64,000 nt of DNA from Peribacillus frigoritolerans. GTDB taxonomy: Bacteria; Bacillota; Bacilli; Bacillales; DSM-1321. A model generated the notes under the pieces. The model saw only the letters and a program-made list of their open reading frames with translations, searched no databases and was not told the origin of the DNA. Below, piece by piece: positions 1-8,566 of the stretch (positions are counted from its first letter, which is position 1; each line of letters opens with the position of its first letter). The stretch is taken from positions 1,458,001 through 1,522,000 of the forward strand of contig NZ_CP158190.1 in assembly GCF_040250305.1 (NCBI RefSeq), given 5' to 3'. Made by a program: the position numbers and the translations under genes.

Positions 1-1
1 A

Positions 2-298
2 AAAGGGATAAGCGTCGTCTTGATGGTCCTTCAAATATCAAGTTCAGGAGGCACCTTCCCGATTCAGGTCACACCGCCCTTTTTTCAGCATATTAACCCG
101 TTCTTGCCATTCACCTATGCTGTGGGTTTACTTCGTGAATCTGTTGGGGGAATAACTTGGAGCGTAGCTGGCAAGGATATTTTTATCCTGATTCTCTTTT
201 TAATATTCACACTCATCTTAGGTATCATTTTGAAAAAGCCTCTGCATGCAAGGACACAAAAGATGAAGGATAAATTATATGGAAGCAGGATTTTTTAA
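2..298 (+). CDS. YhgE/Pip-like membrane protein, C-terminal fragment
   Basis: The reading frame is open to the left edge of the window, so only the last ~99 residues are present and the true start lies upstream. The visible part reads VTPPFFQHINPFLPFTYAVG, then a hydrophobic membrane span (about 20 residues rich in I, L and F) and a short basic tail. This resembles the C-terminus of YhgE/Pip (phage infection protein) and ABC-2-type membrane proteins. Those are multi-spanning envelope proteins linked to phage adsorption or type VII secretion in Gram-positives. The family call rests on this short C-terminal pattern only. An internal TTG at 20 is not taken as the start. Confidence 0.6.
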   Translation, partial: KGISVVLMVLQISSSGGTFPIQVTPPFFQHINPFLPFTYAVGLLRESVGGITWSVAGKDIFILILFLIFTLILGIILKKPLHARTQKMKDKLYGSRIF

Positions 299-325
299 GG
301 TCATCGAAAGAGTGTAGGTGAAACA

Positions 326-451
326 ATGAATATTAAAATTAGCCTGAACCCTTACAAAGGGCTCAGGTTTTTATATTTGCTGATTGGGATTTGTTCATTT
401 GTATTATTGTGTAAGTCTGGAATATTTATCAATACATTGACAATTGAATAG
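326..451 (+). CDS. possible 41-aa single-span membrane peptide
   Basis: A short frame starts at ATG 326 with an AGGTG motif five bases upstream. It encodes 41 residues beginning MNIKISLNPYKG with one hydrophobic stretch (LRFLYLLIGICSFVLL). The terminator hairpin at 343-372 lies inside the frame, so most transcripts from the left would stop within it. It could be a genuine small membrane protein or a chance frame. No family is recognised. Confidence 0.22.
   Translation: MNIKISLNPYKGLRFLYLLIGICSFVLLCKSGIFINTLTIE
343..372 (+). terminator. Rho-independent terminator after YhgE-like gene
   Basis: An 11-bp stem (CCTGAACCCTT against AAGGGCTCAGG, one A-C mismatch) with a 3-nt loop is followed by five T residues. 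Confidence 0.75.
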
Positions 452-489
452 AAAGATACCGATAAATTAGAATTTTTGCATTTTTATAG

Positions 490-518
490 TTGACAAAAAC
501 CATTGGATTAATCATTAT
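490..518 (+). promoter_or_regulatory. sigma-A promoter of the SsuABC-like operon
   Basis: A consensus TTGACA (490-495), a 17-bp spacer and CATTAT (513-518, 5 of 6 to TATAAT) lie about 50 bp upstream of the ATP-binding gene. No operator could be assigned with confidence. Confidence 0.6.
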
Positions 519-568
519 TAAGAAATAATGTTTAGTGAATCGATGCGATATAAAAGTGGGGTGACTTT

Positions 569-1411
569 ATGTATTTAACAATAGATGGCATTGAAAAAAG
601 TTTTAAGAATGAAAAGAAAGAAAGCATAAAGGTGCTCGATGAGATAAACATAGAGGTCGAGAAAGGAAGCTTCGTTTCGATCGTCGGCCCTTCAGGATGT
701 GGTAAATCCACACTCCTTTATCTGATTGCAGGCCTTGATAAGGCAGATACAGGTGAAATACGTGTAGCTGGGAAAAAAGTGGTGAAGCCAGGTCCGGAAC
801 GGGTTGTAGTGTTTCAGGAGGCAGGGTTATTTCCTTGGCTGACGGTACTTGAAAATGTTACATACGGATTGAAGTTAAAGAAAATGCCCAATGAAGAGGC
901 AAAAGCCAAGGCATTGGACATTTTAAAGATGGTTCACCTCAGCCGATATGTTGACTCCTATCCACATCAACTCTCAGGAGGAATGAAACAGAGGGTAGCC
1001 ATCGCAAGAGCGTTGGTGATGGAACCGGATATCCTGTTGATGGATGAGCCATTCTCCGCGCTTGATGAGCAAACGAGGATGGTTTTGCATAAAGAGCTGC
1101 TCGAAATCTGGAGAAAAACTAAAGTGACGATCTTTTTCGTTACCCATAATATTCGTGAGGCTGTTCAGCTTTCCGAAAAAATTATCGTCTTTGCTACCCG
1201 TCCCGGGAAAATCAAAGAGACGATTTCCGTCCCTTCCATGAAAGATGGAGTTATGCCGGATAGTGTAACTTTGCATACAGAACAAAGGGTTCTATCGATT
1301 TTGCAGGAGGAAATTGAAAAAGTGCTGAAGGAGGAAATGGGGAATGATTACAGCTTTAAGACGAATCATATTCATCGCGATGATAGCGGGGATATGGGAA
1401 GTCACATCTAG
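569..1411 (+). CDS. ABC transporter ATP-binding protein, SsuB/TauB type
   Basis: Cytoplasmic ATPase that would power import of a sulfonate, nitrate or similar small solute with the permease and binding protein that follow. Walker A is GPSGCGKST (residues 40-48), the signature LSGGMKQR (135-142), Walker B ILLMDE (155-160), and the switch histidine lies in VTHN. VVVFQEAGLFPW is typical of the nitrate/sulfonate/taurine subfamily. The protein is 280 aa, longer than the usual ~255. Its C-terminal tail runs 68 nt into the permease gene and across that gene's ribosome binding site, so translation of the two is probably coupled. The substrate cannot be read from the sequence. Confidence 0.85.
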   Translation: MYLTIDGIEKSFKNEKKESIKVLDEINIEVEKGSFVSIVGPSGCGKSTLLYLIAGLDKADTGEIRVAGKKVVKPGPERVVVFQEAGLFPWLTVLENVTYGLKLKKMPNEEAKAKALDILKMVHLSRYVDSYPHQLSGGMKQRVAIARALVMEPDILLMDEPFSALDEQTRMVLHKELLEIWRKTKVTIFFVTHNIREAVQLSEKIIVFATRPGKIKETISVPSMKDGVMPDSVTLHTEQRVLSILQEEIEKVLKEEMGNDYSFKTNHIHRDDSGDMGSHI

Positions 1412-2096
1412 ACTTTCCAGTCTTCCGGATTTCATGTTTCCAAGCCTGACTCAGGTTTTGGAAACCCTGTTTAAGGGACTGATGAGCGGACAAATAACCG
1501 AAGCCATCGGAAAAAGCCTTGGCCGTATCCTGATCGGCTTTATGATTGCCATTATAGTAGGTCTGATATTGGGATATTTCATTTGGCGCTTTAAATTGGT
1601 CGAAGACACTTTAGGATTCGTCGTGACGGCATTACAGTCCATCCCGAGTATCGTGTGGTTCCCTTTAGCGATCATTTGGTTTGGATTGAATGATTTTTCG
1701 ATCCTCTTCATCGTCACCATCGGAGCAACTTGGACGATGACGGTTAATGCAACGAGTGGATTCCGGAATGTACCACAGTTGTATCAGCGGGTTGCCAAAA
1801 CATATGGATCGACCGGGTTTCATTTTCTTCGCACCGTGATTTTACCAGCATCCGTCCCGCAAATAATATCCGGTCTCCGAATCGCATGGGCCTTTTCTTG
1901 GCGCGCATTGATGGCCGGTGAATTACTTGGCGGGGGAGGCGGTCTTGGACAATTGCTGGAAATGGGCAGATCACTGGGACAAATGGATTTGGTCATCTCC
2001 GTGATGATCATCATCGCAATCATCGGAACAATTGTGGATAATGTTGTCTTCTCCCGTCTTGAACGTAATGTTCAACTGAAATGGGGAGTGAAGTAA
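1344..2096 (+). CDS. ABC transporter permease, SsuC type
   Basis: Inner-membrane permease of the importer, about 250 aa with six predicted spans. The EAA loop is visible as the segment with SGLRIAWAFSWRALMAGELL, the pattern of SsuC/TauC/NrtB permeases. The start at ATG 1344 is fixed by AAGGAGG at 1328-1334, nine bases upstream and inside the preceding ATPase gene, so the two genes overlap by 68 nt. It acts with the ATPase and the lipoprotein encoded on either side. Confidence 0.85.
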   Translation: MITALRRIIFIAMIAGIWEVTSRLSSLPDFMFPSLTQVLETLFKGLMSGQITEAIGKSLGRILIGFMIAIIVGLILGYFIWRFKLVEDTLGFVVTALQSIPSIVWFPLAIIWFGLNDFSILFIVTIGATWTMTVNATSGFRNVPQLYQRVAKTYGSTGFHFLRTVILPASVPQIISGLRIAWAFSWRALMAGELLGGGGGLGQLLEMGRSLGQMDLVISVMIIIAIIGTIVDNVVFSRLERNVQLKWGVK

Positions 2097-2137
2097 CGGT
2101 AGTTTAATAAAATAATAGTTTAAAAGGAGAGAAAAAT

Positions 2138-3154
2138 ATGCTGAAAAAATCATTTTTTGCCCTTATTCTGTCTGTATTGTTAATCGGAATAGTAAGCGGA
2201 TGCACTCAATCCAGCAGTAATGATGAAGAAGGAGAAGGGTCCGGGGGGAAATCCGTGAAAATTGGGTATTTTCCTAACTTAACCCACAGTGCAACGATCA
2301 TTGCACTTGAAAAAGGCTTTTTCGAAGAAGAGTTCGGTAAAGATGTTAAGATTGAAACCAAAACAGTGGCCAATGGCGGATTATTCATGGAAGCAATGGC
2401 TACAAACGCAATTGATGTCGGAACGGTCGGTCCTGGTCCATTGCTTAACTTTTACGTAAAAAACCCTGAATACCACTTGATCTCCGGGGCTGTTAATGGA
2501 GGTGCCGTACTTGTGGCTAGCGAGGGCAGCAAGGTTACGGATTTAAAAGATTTGGGCGGTAAAAAGGTAGCGATTCCCGTCATTGGAAGCACACAGGATG
2601 TCATGCTTAGGAAGGCCCTTCAAGATGTTGACTTAAAACCGACTACAAATGGGGGCACAGTTGAGCTGTATGCGGCAGCACCTGCTGACACAACCGCCCT
2701 TTTTGTCCAAAAATCAGTCGATGCAGCAGCAACCCAGGAACCATGGGGTTATGTATTGGAAAACCAGGCAAAAGGAAAGTTACTGCTTGACTGGGATCAA
2801 TTTGCATGGGGGAAAGATTCACCTAATACGGTAGTGGCTGCAAGCCAGAAGTTCTTGGATAAAAAGGGGCTCGCTGCTTCCTATTTGAAAGCGCATGAAA
2901 AAGCGGTGAAGTTTATACAAGACAACCCTGAAGAAAGCCAAGAACTGGTTATTAAGCATTTGAAGGAACTGACTGGAAAAGAATTAAGTAAAGAAGAAGT
3001 GGCTTCAGCATTTTCACGCCTTGAAGTGACAACCGAAGTTAATGAGCAAGTCATTCAGGAAATGGCCGACATAAGCAAAGAAGCTGGTTATATCCCTAGC
3101 AATGATATAAAAGGCATGATCGATTTATCAATTCTTCAAGAAGTGTCCAAATAA
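2138..3154 (+). CDS. ABC transporter substrate-binding lipoprotein, SsuA type
   Basis: Extracellular solute receptor of the same importer. It has a lipoprotein signal peptide (basic MLKK, hydrophobic core, lipobox VSGC with the lipidated Cys at residue 22), then a Gly/Glu/Ser-rich linker and a binding domain. The domain opens KIGYFPNLTHSATIIALEKG, the characteristic beginning of SsuA/NrtA/TauA proteins. AAAAGGAG lies upstream of ATG 2138. It ends the operon just before a strong terminator. Aliphatic sulfonates or a similar sulfur source are likely, but the specificity is not shown. Confidence 0.85.
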   Translation: MLKKSFFALILSVLLIGIVSGCTQSSSNDEEGEGSGGKSVKIGYFPNLTHSATIIALEKGFFEEEFGKDVKIETKTVANGGLFMEAMATNAIDVGTVGPGPLLNFYVKNPEYHLISGAVNGGAVLVASEGSKVTDLKDLGGKKVAIPVIGSTQDVMLRKALQDVDLKPTTNGGTVELYAAAPADTTALFVQKSVDAAATQEPWGYVLENQAKGKLLLDWDQFAWGKDSPNTVVAASQKFLDKKGLAASYLKAHEKAVKFIQDNPEESQELVIKHLKELTGKELSKEEVASAFSRLEVTTEVNEQVIQEMADISKEAGYIPSNDIKGMIDLSILQEVSK

Positions 3155-3166
3155 ATTGAAACAAGC

Positions 3167-3202
3167 AAGCGCCTCAGCCATCCTGGCTTTGGCGCTTTTT
3201 TT
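3167..3202 (+). terminator. terminator of the SsuABC-like operon
   Basis: AAGCGCC pairs with GGCGCTT and the inner AGCCA with TGGCT. The stem is followed by a run of seven T. Confidence 0.85.
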
Positions 3203-3215
3203 GTAATCAGGTGAA

Positions 3216-3422
3216 GGTTGGATTTAATCCAGTAATGGTCGAATAAATTCCAGTACAGGTTGAATTAATCGAAATTAGGTCGGAATATTACGTTGTAGGT
3301 CGAATTAATTCCAGTAATGGTCGAATAAATTCCAGTATAGGTCGAATAAATCAAAATTAGATCAAATTATTACGTTGTGGGTTGAATTATTTTCCGGTGA
3401 AGGACGAATTCATATAAACATC
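3216..3422. repeat. intergenic array of ten ~20.5-bp units (nested 82-bp repeat)
   Basis: Ten units begin GGTYGAATWA-like at 3216, 3237, 3258, 3278, 3298, 3319, 3340, 3360, 3380 and 3402, so the spacing is 21, 21, 20, 20, 21, 21, 20, 20 and 22. Units 1-4 match units 5-8 better than they match each other, giving an 82-bp higher-order repeat. The best-conserved unit is GGTCGAATAAATTCCAGTA. The period is not a multiple of three and no gene lies here. A related array sits at 15343-15545. Confidence 0.85.
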
Positions 3423-3441
3423 GCAGGTCATGAACTCCCTG

Positions 3442-4380
3442 TTATGGACAGACTTGATCCAATGCTTGGATAACATGATCAACCTCTTCCCAGGAATGGA
3501 TGGTAGCTCCTGAAGCCAGTGAATGTCCTCCTCCATTGAATTGACGTGCGACTGAAGCGATGGGAATATTCCGTGAACGTATCCTGACACGGATTTCAGA
3601 AGGATATTCAATGAAGAAAGCCCAGATTTTATTGCCCCTGACACTTGATAGCGTATTGACTAAATTCGAAGCTTCGAGTCGATCCACACCATACATATTT
3701 AAAAGTTCCTCCGTAATAATGAAGTAAGCTACACCTTTATCAGTTACCTTGAAGCTCATGAGAATGTCTTTTTGAAGTCTCGAAGCGTTTTTTTCCTTTA
3801 CATTAAGACTGTTATGGATTCTTTCTGGCTGAATATTATAAGTTCTTAAGTGCGAAACCATCTTTAATGTCCTCGGAGTGGTATTTCCATTCATGAAATT
3901 CCCTGTATCACTAAGTATTCCTGCATAAAGTGATTTAGCCGATTCTTTATTCATGATAAAGCCCTCTGGAAATTCCAAGAATAAATCAACTAGCATTTCA
4001 CTTGCAGAGCTATAGGAAGGGTCGACCCAAGAAAGATCACCGAATTGTTCATATTCAGGGTGGTGGTCAATTTTGATCAACATGTCCCCTTGATCATAGC
4101 GGGAATCACTGATCCGTGAAATGTTGGCCGTATCACAAACAATCACTAAGGCACCTTTGTATTTGTTATCGGAAATGACATCCATATCACCAATGAATAG
4201 AAGCTTATCCACTTCTTCGCCTACCGCAAAGACTTCTTTAGAAGGGTAGGAATGCTTCAATAGCTTTTTTAAACCGATTTGTGATCCCAATGCATCCGGA
4301 TCCGGATTAACATGGCGATGAATGATGATTGTGTGGTATTTCCTGATCGCTTCGATTATTTCCGTTTTTTTATTGTCCAT
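3442..4380 (-). CDS. nrnA: DHH phosphoesterase NrnA (oligoribonuclease / pAp phosphatase)
   Basis: Cytoplasmic Mn-dependent enzyme that degrades 2-5 nt RNA fragments and dephosphorylates 3'-phosphoadenosine 5'-phosphate (pAp), the by-product of sulfate assimilation. Metal ligands are visible in HVNPDPDA (residues 23-30), CDTAN (82-86) and DHHP (105-108). The DHHA1 substrate loop is FNGGGH (283-286 for GGGH). At 312 aa it has the usual length of Bacillus YtqI/NrnA. The start has AAAAGGGAG just upstream. It converges with the sulfonate-type importer, and the pAp role links it to the sulfur uptake genes in this window. Confidence 0.9.
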   Translation of the reverse strand: MDNKKTEIIEAIRKYHTIIIHRHVNPDPDALGSQIGLKKLLKHSYPSKEVFAVGEEVDKLLFIGDMDVISDNKYKGALVIVCDTANISRISDSRYDQGDMLIKIDHHPEYEQFGDLSWVDPSYSSASEMLVDLFLEFPEGFIMNKESAKSLYAGILSDTGNFMNGNTTPRTLKMVSHLRTYNIQPERIHNSLNVKEKNASRLQKDILMSFKVTDKGVAYFIITEELLNMYGVDRLEASNLVNTLSSVRGNKIWAFFIEYPSEIRVRIRSRNIPIASVARQFNGGGHSLASGATIHSWEEVDHVIQALDQVCP

Positions 4381-4825
4381 ATCGCCATCTCCCTTTTAAG
4401 TTTTCCTTGTCTAGCGAGCGATAATTGATATTATGTATAATTCATATATTGACAGTTATGCATATTCAATCATCACATGGCTCACGAATAAAGGCAATTC
4501 CGATTTACTGGAAGTATTTTTATATTAACGGGAGGTATGCTTCAGAGTATTTCAGAGGAAGTAATAAAAACACCCAAACAAAATTATTGCAAAATTCAAA
4601 AAATGAAACTATACTTAATTTACCAAACCGATGACAACAAGTTACCTTGTTGCATGGCCGGCTTGTCATAAAACTGGAATCCATAAAAATTGACTTGGTT
4701 CACTTGATCTTCCTTTGCAGGAAGACAGTTCGTGGATAAGGGTCAGTGAAACATTCAATGTAATGACATTGTTGGTTTTACTGGCTCTTTTTTGTGTATC
4801 CCGACAGTTTGAAAGGGGTGATGAT
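4381..4825. other. 445-bp intergenic region with a perfect inverted repeat
   Basis: The region lies between divergent genes. The clearest element is CAACAAG-TTAC-CTTGTTG (4635-4652), a perfect 7-bp inverted repeat with a 4-nt centre, about 175 bp before the CoA transferase start. It could be an operator or an RNA hairpin. Short frames here (for example 4425-4634) have no good ribosome binding site and are not called. No convincing consensus promoter was found. Confidence 0.4.
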
Positions 4826-6013
4826 ATGAATGGAGCTTTGGAAGGAGTCAGGATTATCGATGTATCCCGTGTTTTGGCGGGGCCGTTTTGTTCAATGATT
4901 CTCGGTGATTTGGGTGCCGATGTTATTAAAATTGAGCATCATGAATCAGGTGATGAAACGAGAGGGTGGGGTCCGCCATTCGCCCAAGGAGAAAGCGCTT
5001 ACTATTTATGTGCCAATCGAAATAAGCAAAGCATGACCTTGAATTTAAAATCCGAGGAAGGAAAAGAGATTTTCCGGAAGTTGGTGGATTCAGGGGATAT
5101 AGTGATTCAAAATTTCAAGACGGGCACATTGGAAAAACTGGGGTTGGGTTATGAGGATTTAAAGGAAACCAACCCCAAACTGATCATGGCCTCGATTACA
5201 GGATTTGGTTTAACCGGTCCTTATAAAGATTTGCCAGGCTATGATTATATCATTCAAGCGATGAGTGGTTTGATGAGCATCACCGGAGAGAAAGATGGGA
5301 GTCCCGTGAAGGTCGGAGTGGCCATAGCTGACATATTGACTGGCTTGTATACATGCATTGGCATTTTATCCGCTTTACATCATAGGGATAAATTGGGGGA
5401 AGGACAGGAAATTGATATTTCGTTAATGGATTGTCAGGTTTCTTCATTGGTGAATGTCGCCAGCAACTATTTATTCAGTGGCTTGACCCCTGAAAGAATG
5501 GGAAACCAGCATCCCAATATCGTTCCATACCAGACATTCCGGACAAGCGATGGAGAGCTTGTCGTGGCAGTAGGAAATAATGATCAGTTCAGGAGATTTT
5601 CAACCGTTATAGGCAGACCTGATTTAGCCCAGCAGGAACAGTTTAAGCATAATGAAAAACGTTTGCAAAACAAGGAAGTATTAATACCGATAATAGAGGA
5701 TTTGTTGAAAGGAAAGACAAAGAAGGAATGGAAAGGGCTGTTTGATGATGCAGGGATACCCAATGGTCCGATCAATGATATAGCAGAGATGTTCGAGGAT
5801 CCGCAAATCATCGCAAGAGGCATGTTGGTGAGCATGGAGCATCCCACAATAGAAGATCTTAGAGTGACGGGATCGCCCCTGAACCTTTCAAAAACTCCGG
5901 TTACGATGAGAAAGCATCCGCCATTGTATGGTGAGCATACCGGTTCCATTTTGGCTGAAATTGGATATAGTCCAGACCAAATAAGCAAATTCAAGGAAAA
6001 TAAAATTATTTAG
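4826..6013 (+). CDS. class III (CaiB/BaiF) CoA transferase
   Basis: Moves CoA between acyl-CoAs and free carboxylic acids through an aspartyl-CoA anhydride. The protein opens LEGVRIIDVSRVLAGPFCSM, the family hallmark. Its nucleophile is Asp169 in IADILTG, the same number as in formyl-CoA transferase. Start: the frame is open further upstream (to 4715), but ATG 4826 has AAGGGG nine bases ahead and gives the family's usual ~395 aa, so it is preferred. It is 11 bp from an acyl-CoA dehydrogenase gene and forms an operon with it and a DUF3870 gene. The acid that is activated is unknown. Confidence 0.88.
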   Translation: MNGALEGVRIIDVSRVLAGPFCSMILGDLGADVIKIEHHESGDETRGWGPPFAQGESAYYLCANRNKQSMTLNLKSEEGKEIFRKLVDSGDIVIQNFKTGTLEKLGLGYEDLKETNPKLIMASITGFGLTGPYKDLPGYDYIIQAMSGLMSITGEKDGSPVKVGVAIADILTGLYTCIGILSALHHRDKLGEGQEIDISLMDCQVSSLVNVASNYLFSGLTPERMGNQHPNIVPYQTFRTSDGELVVAVGNNDQFRRFSTVIGRPDLAQQEQFKHNEKRLQNKEVLIPIIEDLLKGKTKKEWKGLFDDAGIPNGPINDIAEMFEDPQIIARGMLVSMEHPTIEDLRVTGSPLNLSKTPVTMRKHPPLYGEHTGSILAEIGYSPDQISKFKENKII

Positions 6014-6024
6014 GAGGAATTTTA

Positions 6025-7233
6025 ATGATGAATTTCGAATTAACAGAAGAGCAGCAAAGTGTGAAGAAAGTGGTAAGGAAATTTGTCGATAAGGAAATTA
6101 TCCCATACATTCAAGAGTGGGATAGGCAAGGTCAATTCCAGCCGCACATTTTAAAAAGGTTAGCGGAATTGCAGTTGATGGGCGTTTGTATACCAGAAGA
6201 GTATGGCGGAGTCGGTATGGATTATAATACCCTGGCCATCGTATGTGAAGAGCTGGAGCGAGGCGATACGGCTTACCGTACTGCAGTTTCGGTACATACA
6301 GGGTTGAATAGCATGACCCTGCTGCAATGGGGGACGGAAGAACAAAAACAGAAATATTTAGTACCGCAGGCAAAAGGGATCAAGATAGGTGCTTTTGGTC
6401 TGACTGAACCGAATGCCGGGTCTGATGTTGCGGCAATGAAGTCAACGGCAAAACGTGTTGGGGACCATTATATCTTGAACGGGTCTAAAACATGGATTTC
6501 GCTCTGTGATTATGCAGATCATTTCCTTATCTTCGCCAAGACGGATCATGATGCCGGTTCAAGGGGTATCACTGCTTTTATTGTGGAACGGACTTTCGAG
6601 GGAGTGGAGTCGAAAGCCATTAAAGGGAAATTGGGAATTCGTGCCGGGAATACAGGCGAAATCTTTTTAACGGATGTAAAAGTTCCAGTGGAGAATAGGC
6701 TTGGTGAAGAAGGTGAGGGCTTTAAAATTTCCATGTCGGCATTGGACAGCGGCCGGTTTACAGTGGCCGCAGGTGCTGTAGGGTTAATAGAAGCAAGCCT
6801 GGAAGCAAGCTTGAAGTATTGCCATGAAAGAAGCACATTCGGAAAAGAGATTGGCAGGCATCAGCTCGTTCAACAGATGATTGCCAAGATGACCGCAAAT
6901 TTAGAGATTTCCAGATTGCTCGTCTTTAAAGCGGGTACCTTAAAAAATCAAGGAAAAAGGAATACGAAGGAAACATCGCTTGCCAAGTGGATATCATGTA
7001 ATGCTGCAAACGAAGCTGCCAATGATGCTGTTCAAATTCATGGTGCCTACGGCTACTCGGATGAATATCCAGTGGAACGTTTTCTGCGGAATTCAAAAGC
7101 TCCGGTCATTTACGAAGGAACCCGTGAGATTCATACTGTAATGCAGGGTGAATACGCACTTGGCTACAGACAAGATAAAGAGCTTCGTAAGCAATTGCCT
7201 GCATGGCCCTTCGAGCAGGTTTCCGTACATTAA
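6025..7233 (+). CDS. acyl-CoA dehydrogenase
   Basis: FAD flavoenzyme that introduces an alpha,beta double bond into an acyl-CoA. It is 402 aa in the standard N-helical, beta, C-helical arrangement, with FGLTEPNAGSDV in the middle domain. The catalytic base is Glu364 in YEGTREIH, the position used by short/medium-chain and glutaryl-CoA dehydrogenases. AGGAGG at 6012-6017 supports ATG 6025. It lies directly after the CoA transferase, so its substrate is probably the CoA ester made by that enzyme. The nearest-looking relatives are glutaryl-CoA or short-chain dehydrogenases, but chain length cannot be fixed. Confidence 0.88.
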   Translation: MMNFELTEEQQSVKKVVRKFVDKEIIPYIQEWDRQGQFQPHILKRLAELQLMGVCIPEEYGGVGMDYNTLAIVCEELERGDTAYRTAVSVHTGLNSMTLLQWGTEEQKQKYLVPQAKGIKIGAFGLTEPNAGSDVAAMKSTAKRVGDHYILNGSKTWISLCDYADHFLIFAKTDHDAGSRGITAFIVERTFEGVESKAIKGKLGIRAGNTGEIFLTDVKVPVENRLGEEGEGFKISMSALDSGRFTVAAGAVGLIEASLEASLKYCHERSTFGKEIGRHQLVQQMIAKMTANLEISRLLVFKAGTLKNQGKRNTKETSLAKWISCNAANEAANDAVQIHGAYGYSDEYPVERFLRNSKAPVIYEGTREIHTVMQGEYALGYRQDKELRKQLPAWPFEQVSVH

Positions 7234-7253
7234 CTATAGATAGAGGAGATCAG

Positions 7254-7568
7254 ATGATGAACACATACTTTATTGCAGGGCATGCAAAGCTTCCACAAGG
7301 GATGGCAGCGAGAAATATATATGATTCTATCACCATCACGGTGGAGCTTGACTTTAAATATGGAGTAATAGTCGAGGCTTCCTGTACACTTGCTACAGAA
7401 CATGGAAGGGAATTCATTCGTCAGCTGCTGCGCGGTTATTGCCTGAAAGATGGAATCGAAGAATTGATTGACCGGGTGCAAATGCATTATCGTGGGAAGG
7501 CTGGTCAAGCCATTCAAGCAGGGCTGAAGGATGTGTATGCACAGTTCGAATTGGTCTCCGTTAAATAA
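7254..7568 (+). CDS. DUF3870 family protein
   Basis: Small (~104 aa) cytosolic protein of unknown function, recognised by the pattern AGHAKLPQGMAARN and the Cys in VEASCTLAT. Family members are often encoded beside acyl-CoA metabolism genes, as here, where it is the third gene after the CoA transferase and dehydrogenase. Start: GAGGAG at 7243-7248 precedes tandem ATGs at 7254 and 7257; either may be used, with 7257 having the more usual 8-nt spacing. The operon ends at a terminator 12 bp later. Confidence 0.75.
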   Translation: MMNTYFIAGHAKLPQGMAARNIYDSITITVELDFKYGVIVEASCTLATEHGREFIRQLLRGYCLKDGIEELIDRVQMHYRGKAGQAIQAGLKDVYAQFELVSVK

Positions 7569-7579
7569 GCGAAACTGGG

Positions 7580-7617
7580 AGGATCCTACCGTATGTATGA
7601 GGGTAGGATCCTTTTTA
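7580..7617 (+). terminator. terminator of the CoA transferase operon
   Basis: A perfect 11-bp stem, AGGATCCTACC with GGTAGGATCCT, followed by TTTTT. Confidence 0.9.
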
Positions 7618-7682
7618 ATATGTTCAGGCAGATGATGGAGCTGTTTTTATGAAAATAATAGTGCTGCCGGTAGGGCGAACGA

Positions 7683-7889
7683 AGTAGAAATTTAATAACT
7701 TCTCAAGAAGAACGTGTTAAAGAAGTAACTTTTCTCAGGAACTAATTGATACAATAGATCAGTATATTGTATGGGGTGAATCTGGGATTTTTTTCATGGA
7801 CCCATCAGGAGATTTATCAACAAACTTAAGTGAAGAATGAAGAAGAAGGCATTGCTATAGCAGTCGGTCTTGGTGCCGCTGGTTATTAG
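7683..7889 (+). pseudogene. remnant of a ~65-aa protein, two frameshifts
   Basis: Three consecutive frames carry coherent protein pieces: ITSQEERVKEVT, then ELIDTIDQYIVWGESGIFF and MDPSGDLSTNLSEE, then EEEGIAIAVGLGAAGY and a stop. Joining them needs a frame change near 7730 and a +1 shift near 7840. No start codon with a ribosome binding site is left. It reads as a decayed small gene. The parent family is not recognised. The open window 7618-7999 holds nothing else. Confidence 0.5.
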
Positions 7890-7999
7890 GGACAAATATT
7901 TGTTATGGTGTTGAGCAAGAATCTATAAAAATTTCGTATCATCAAAGATTAGATAACTTCCGACAGGAGTAAAATATCATTCTAAGTAAGGATGGTTTC

Positions 8000-8167
8000 A
8001 TGAAGCGTATTGATGTTGTTTTGCTATTTATGGTTGTATTTATCTCGGTATTACTGTTTATTCTTCTTCAGGGGAAGTTATCCAACAACTATATAGTTTT
8101 AATGATTTTTGGGTTTGGCTTAGTTGTTGGATTGGTTAGGCTTTCCCTGCTAAAAAAATACGCCTAG
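8000..8167 (+). CDS. 55-aa two-span membrane protein, unknown
   Basis: ATG 8000 has TAAGGA seven bases upstream. The 55-aa product starts MKRIDVVLLFMVVFISVLLF and shows two hydrophobic spans separated by QGKLSNN, with a basic C-terminus (LLKKYA). Its size and composition fit the many small integral membrane proteins of Bacillus. No family or function can be given. It stands alone between a decayed gene and a terminator. Confidence 0.5.
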   Translation: MKRIDVVLLFMVVFISVLLFILLQGKLSNNYIVLMIFGFGLVVGLVRLSLLKKYA

Positions 8168-8566
8168 CCTAAGAGAAGAAGTCTTGCATAATTAGATTAA
8201 CCAAGCTATTAACCAAAGTACCTGGGGACTTTTTAAATTACAAAGGAGAGATTTCATAAAAACACTGGGGATTTGCCTAGTATTTAAAAACCAAAAAATA
8301 TAATTTCTCCTTATGCTCTTAATCAACTTCATTGCCTTTTTATCAAGAACGGTGAGATATTTTTGTTATGCTAAATGTTTATTTGACGTTCTCATTCTTT
8401 ATTTACGTTACGAAGCTCTTCATGCTGTTTTTCAACCCGATATAACAGCATATCAACTGTTGGATGGATATAACCGATAAAAACACAAAAACTCGTCAAG
8501 TAGTGGCGAGTTTTGTGTTTTTATATAGGGATTGGCTTTACATTAAAGCTTAATAAACAGTAAAAA
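8168..8566. other. 399-bp intergenic region with a possible gene remnant
   Basis: On the minus strand, 8480-8392 encodes a coherent stretch containing GYIHPTVDMLLYRVEKQHE before a stop, with no usable start. It may be the tail of a lost gene. The remainder is AT-rich with no supported gene. A terminator-type hairpin closes it at 8481-8524. Confidence 0.3.
8481..8524. terminator. bidirectional terminator hairpin
   Basis: AACACAAAAACTCG pairs with CGAGTTTTGTGTT (one extra A bulged) around a short loop. T-runs follow on the plus strand and A-runs precede, so it could serve either direction, including the repeat gene on the minus strand. Confidence 0.6.

Noticed and set aside
4715..4825. N-terminal extension of the first CoA transferase
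   Set aside because: The extra 37 residues match nothing in the family, and ATG 4826 has a proper ribosome binding site.
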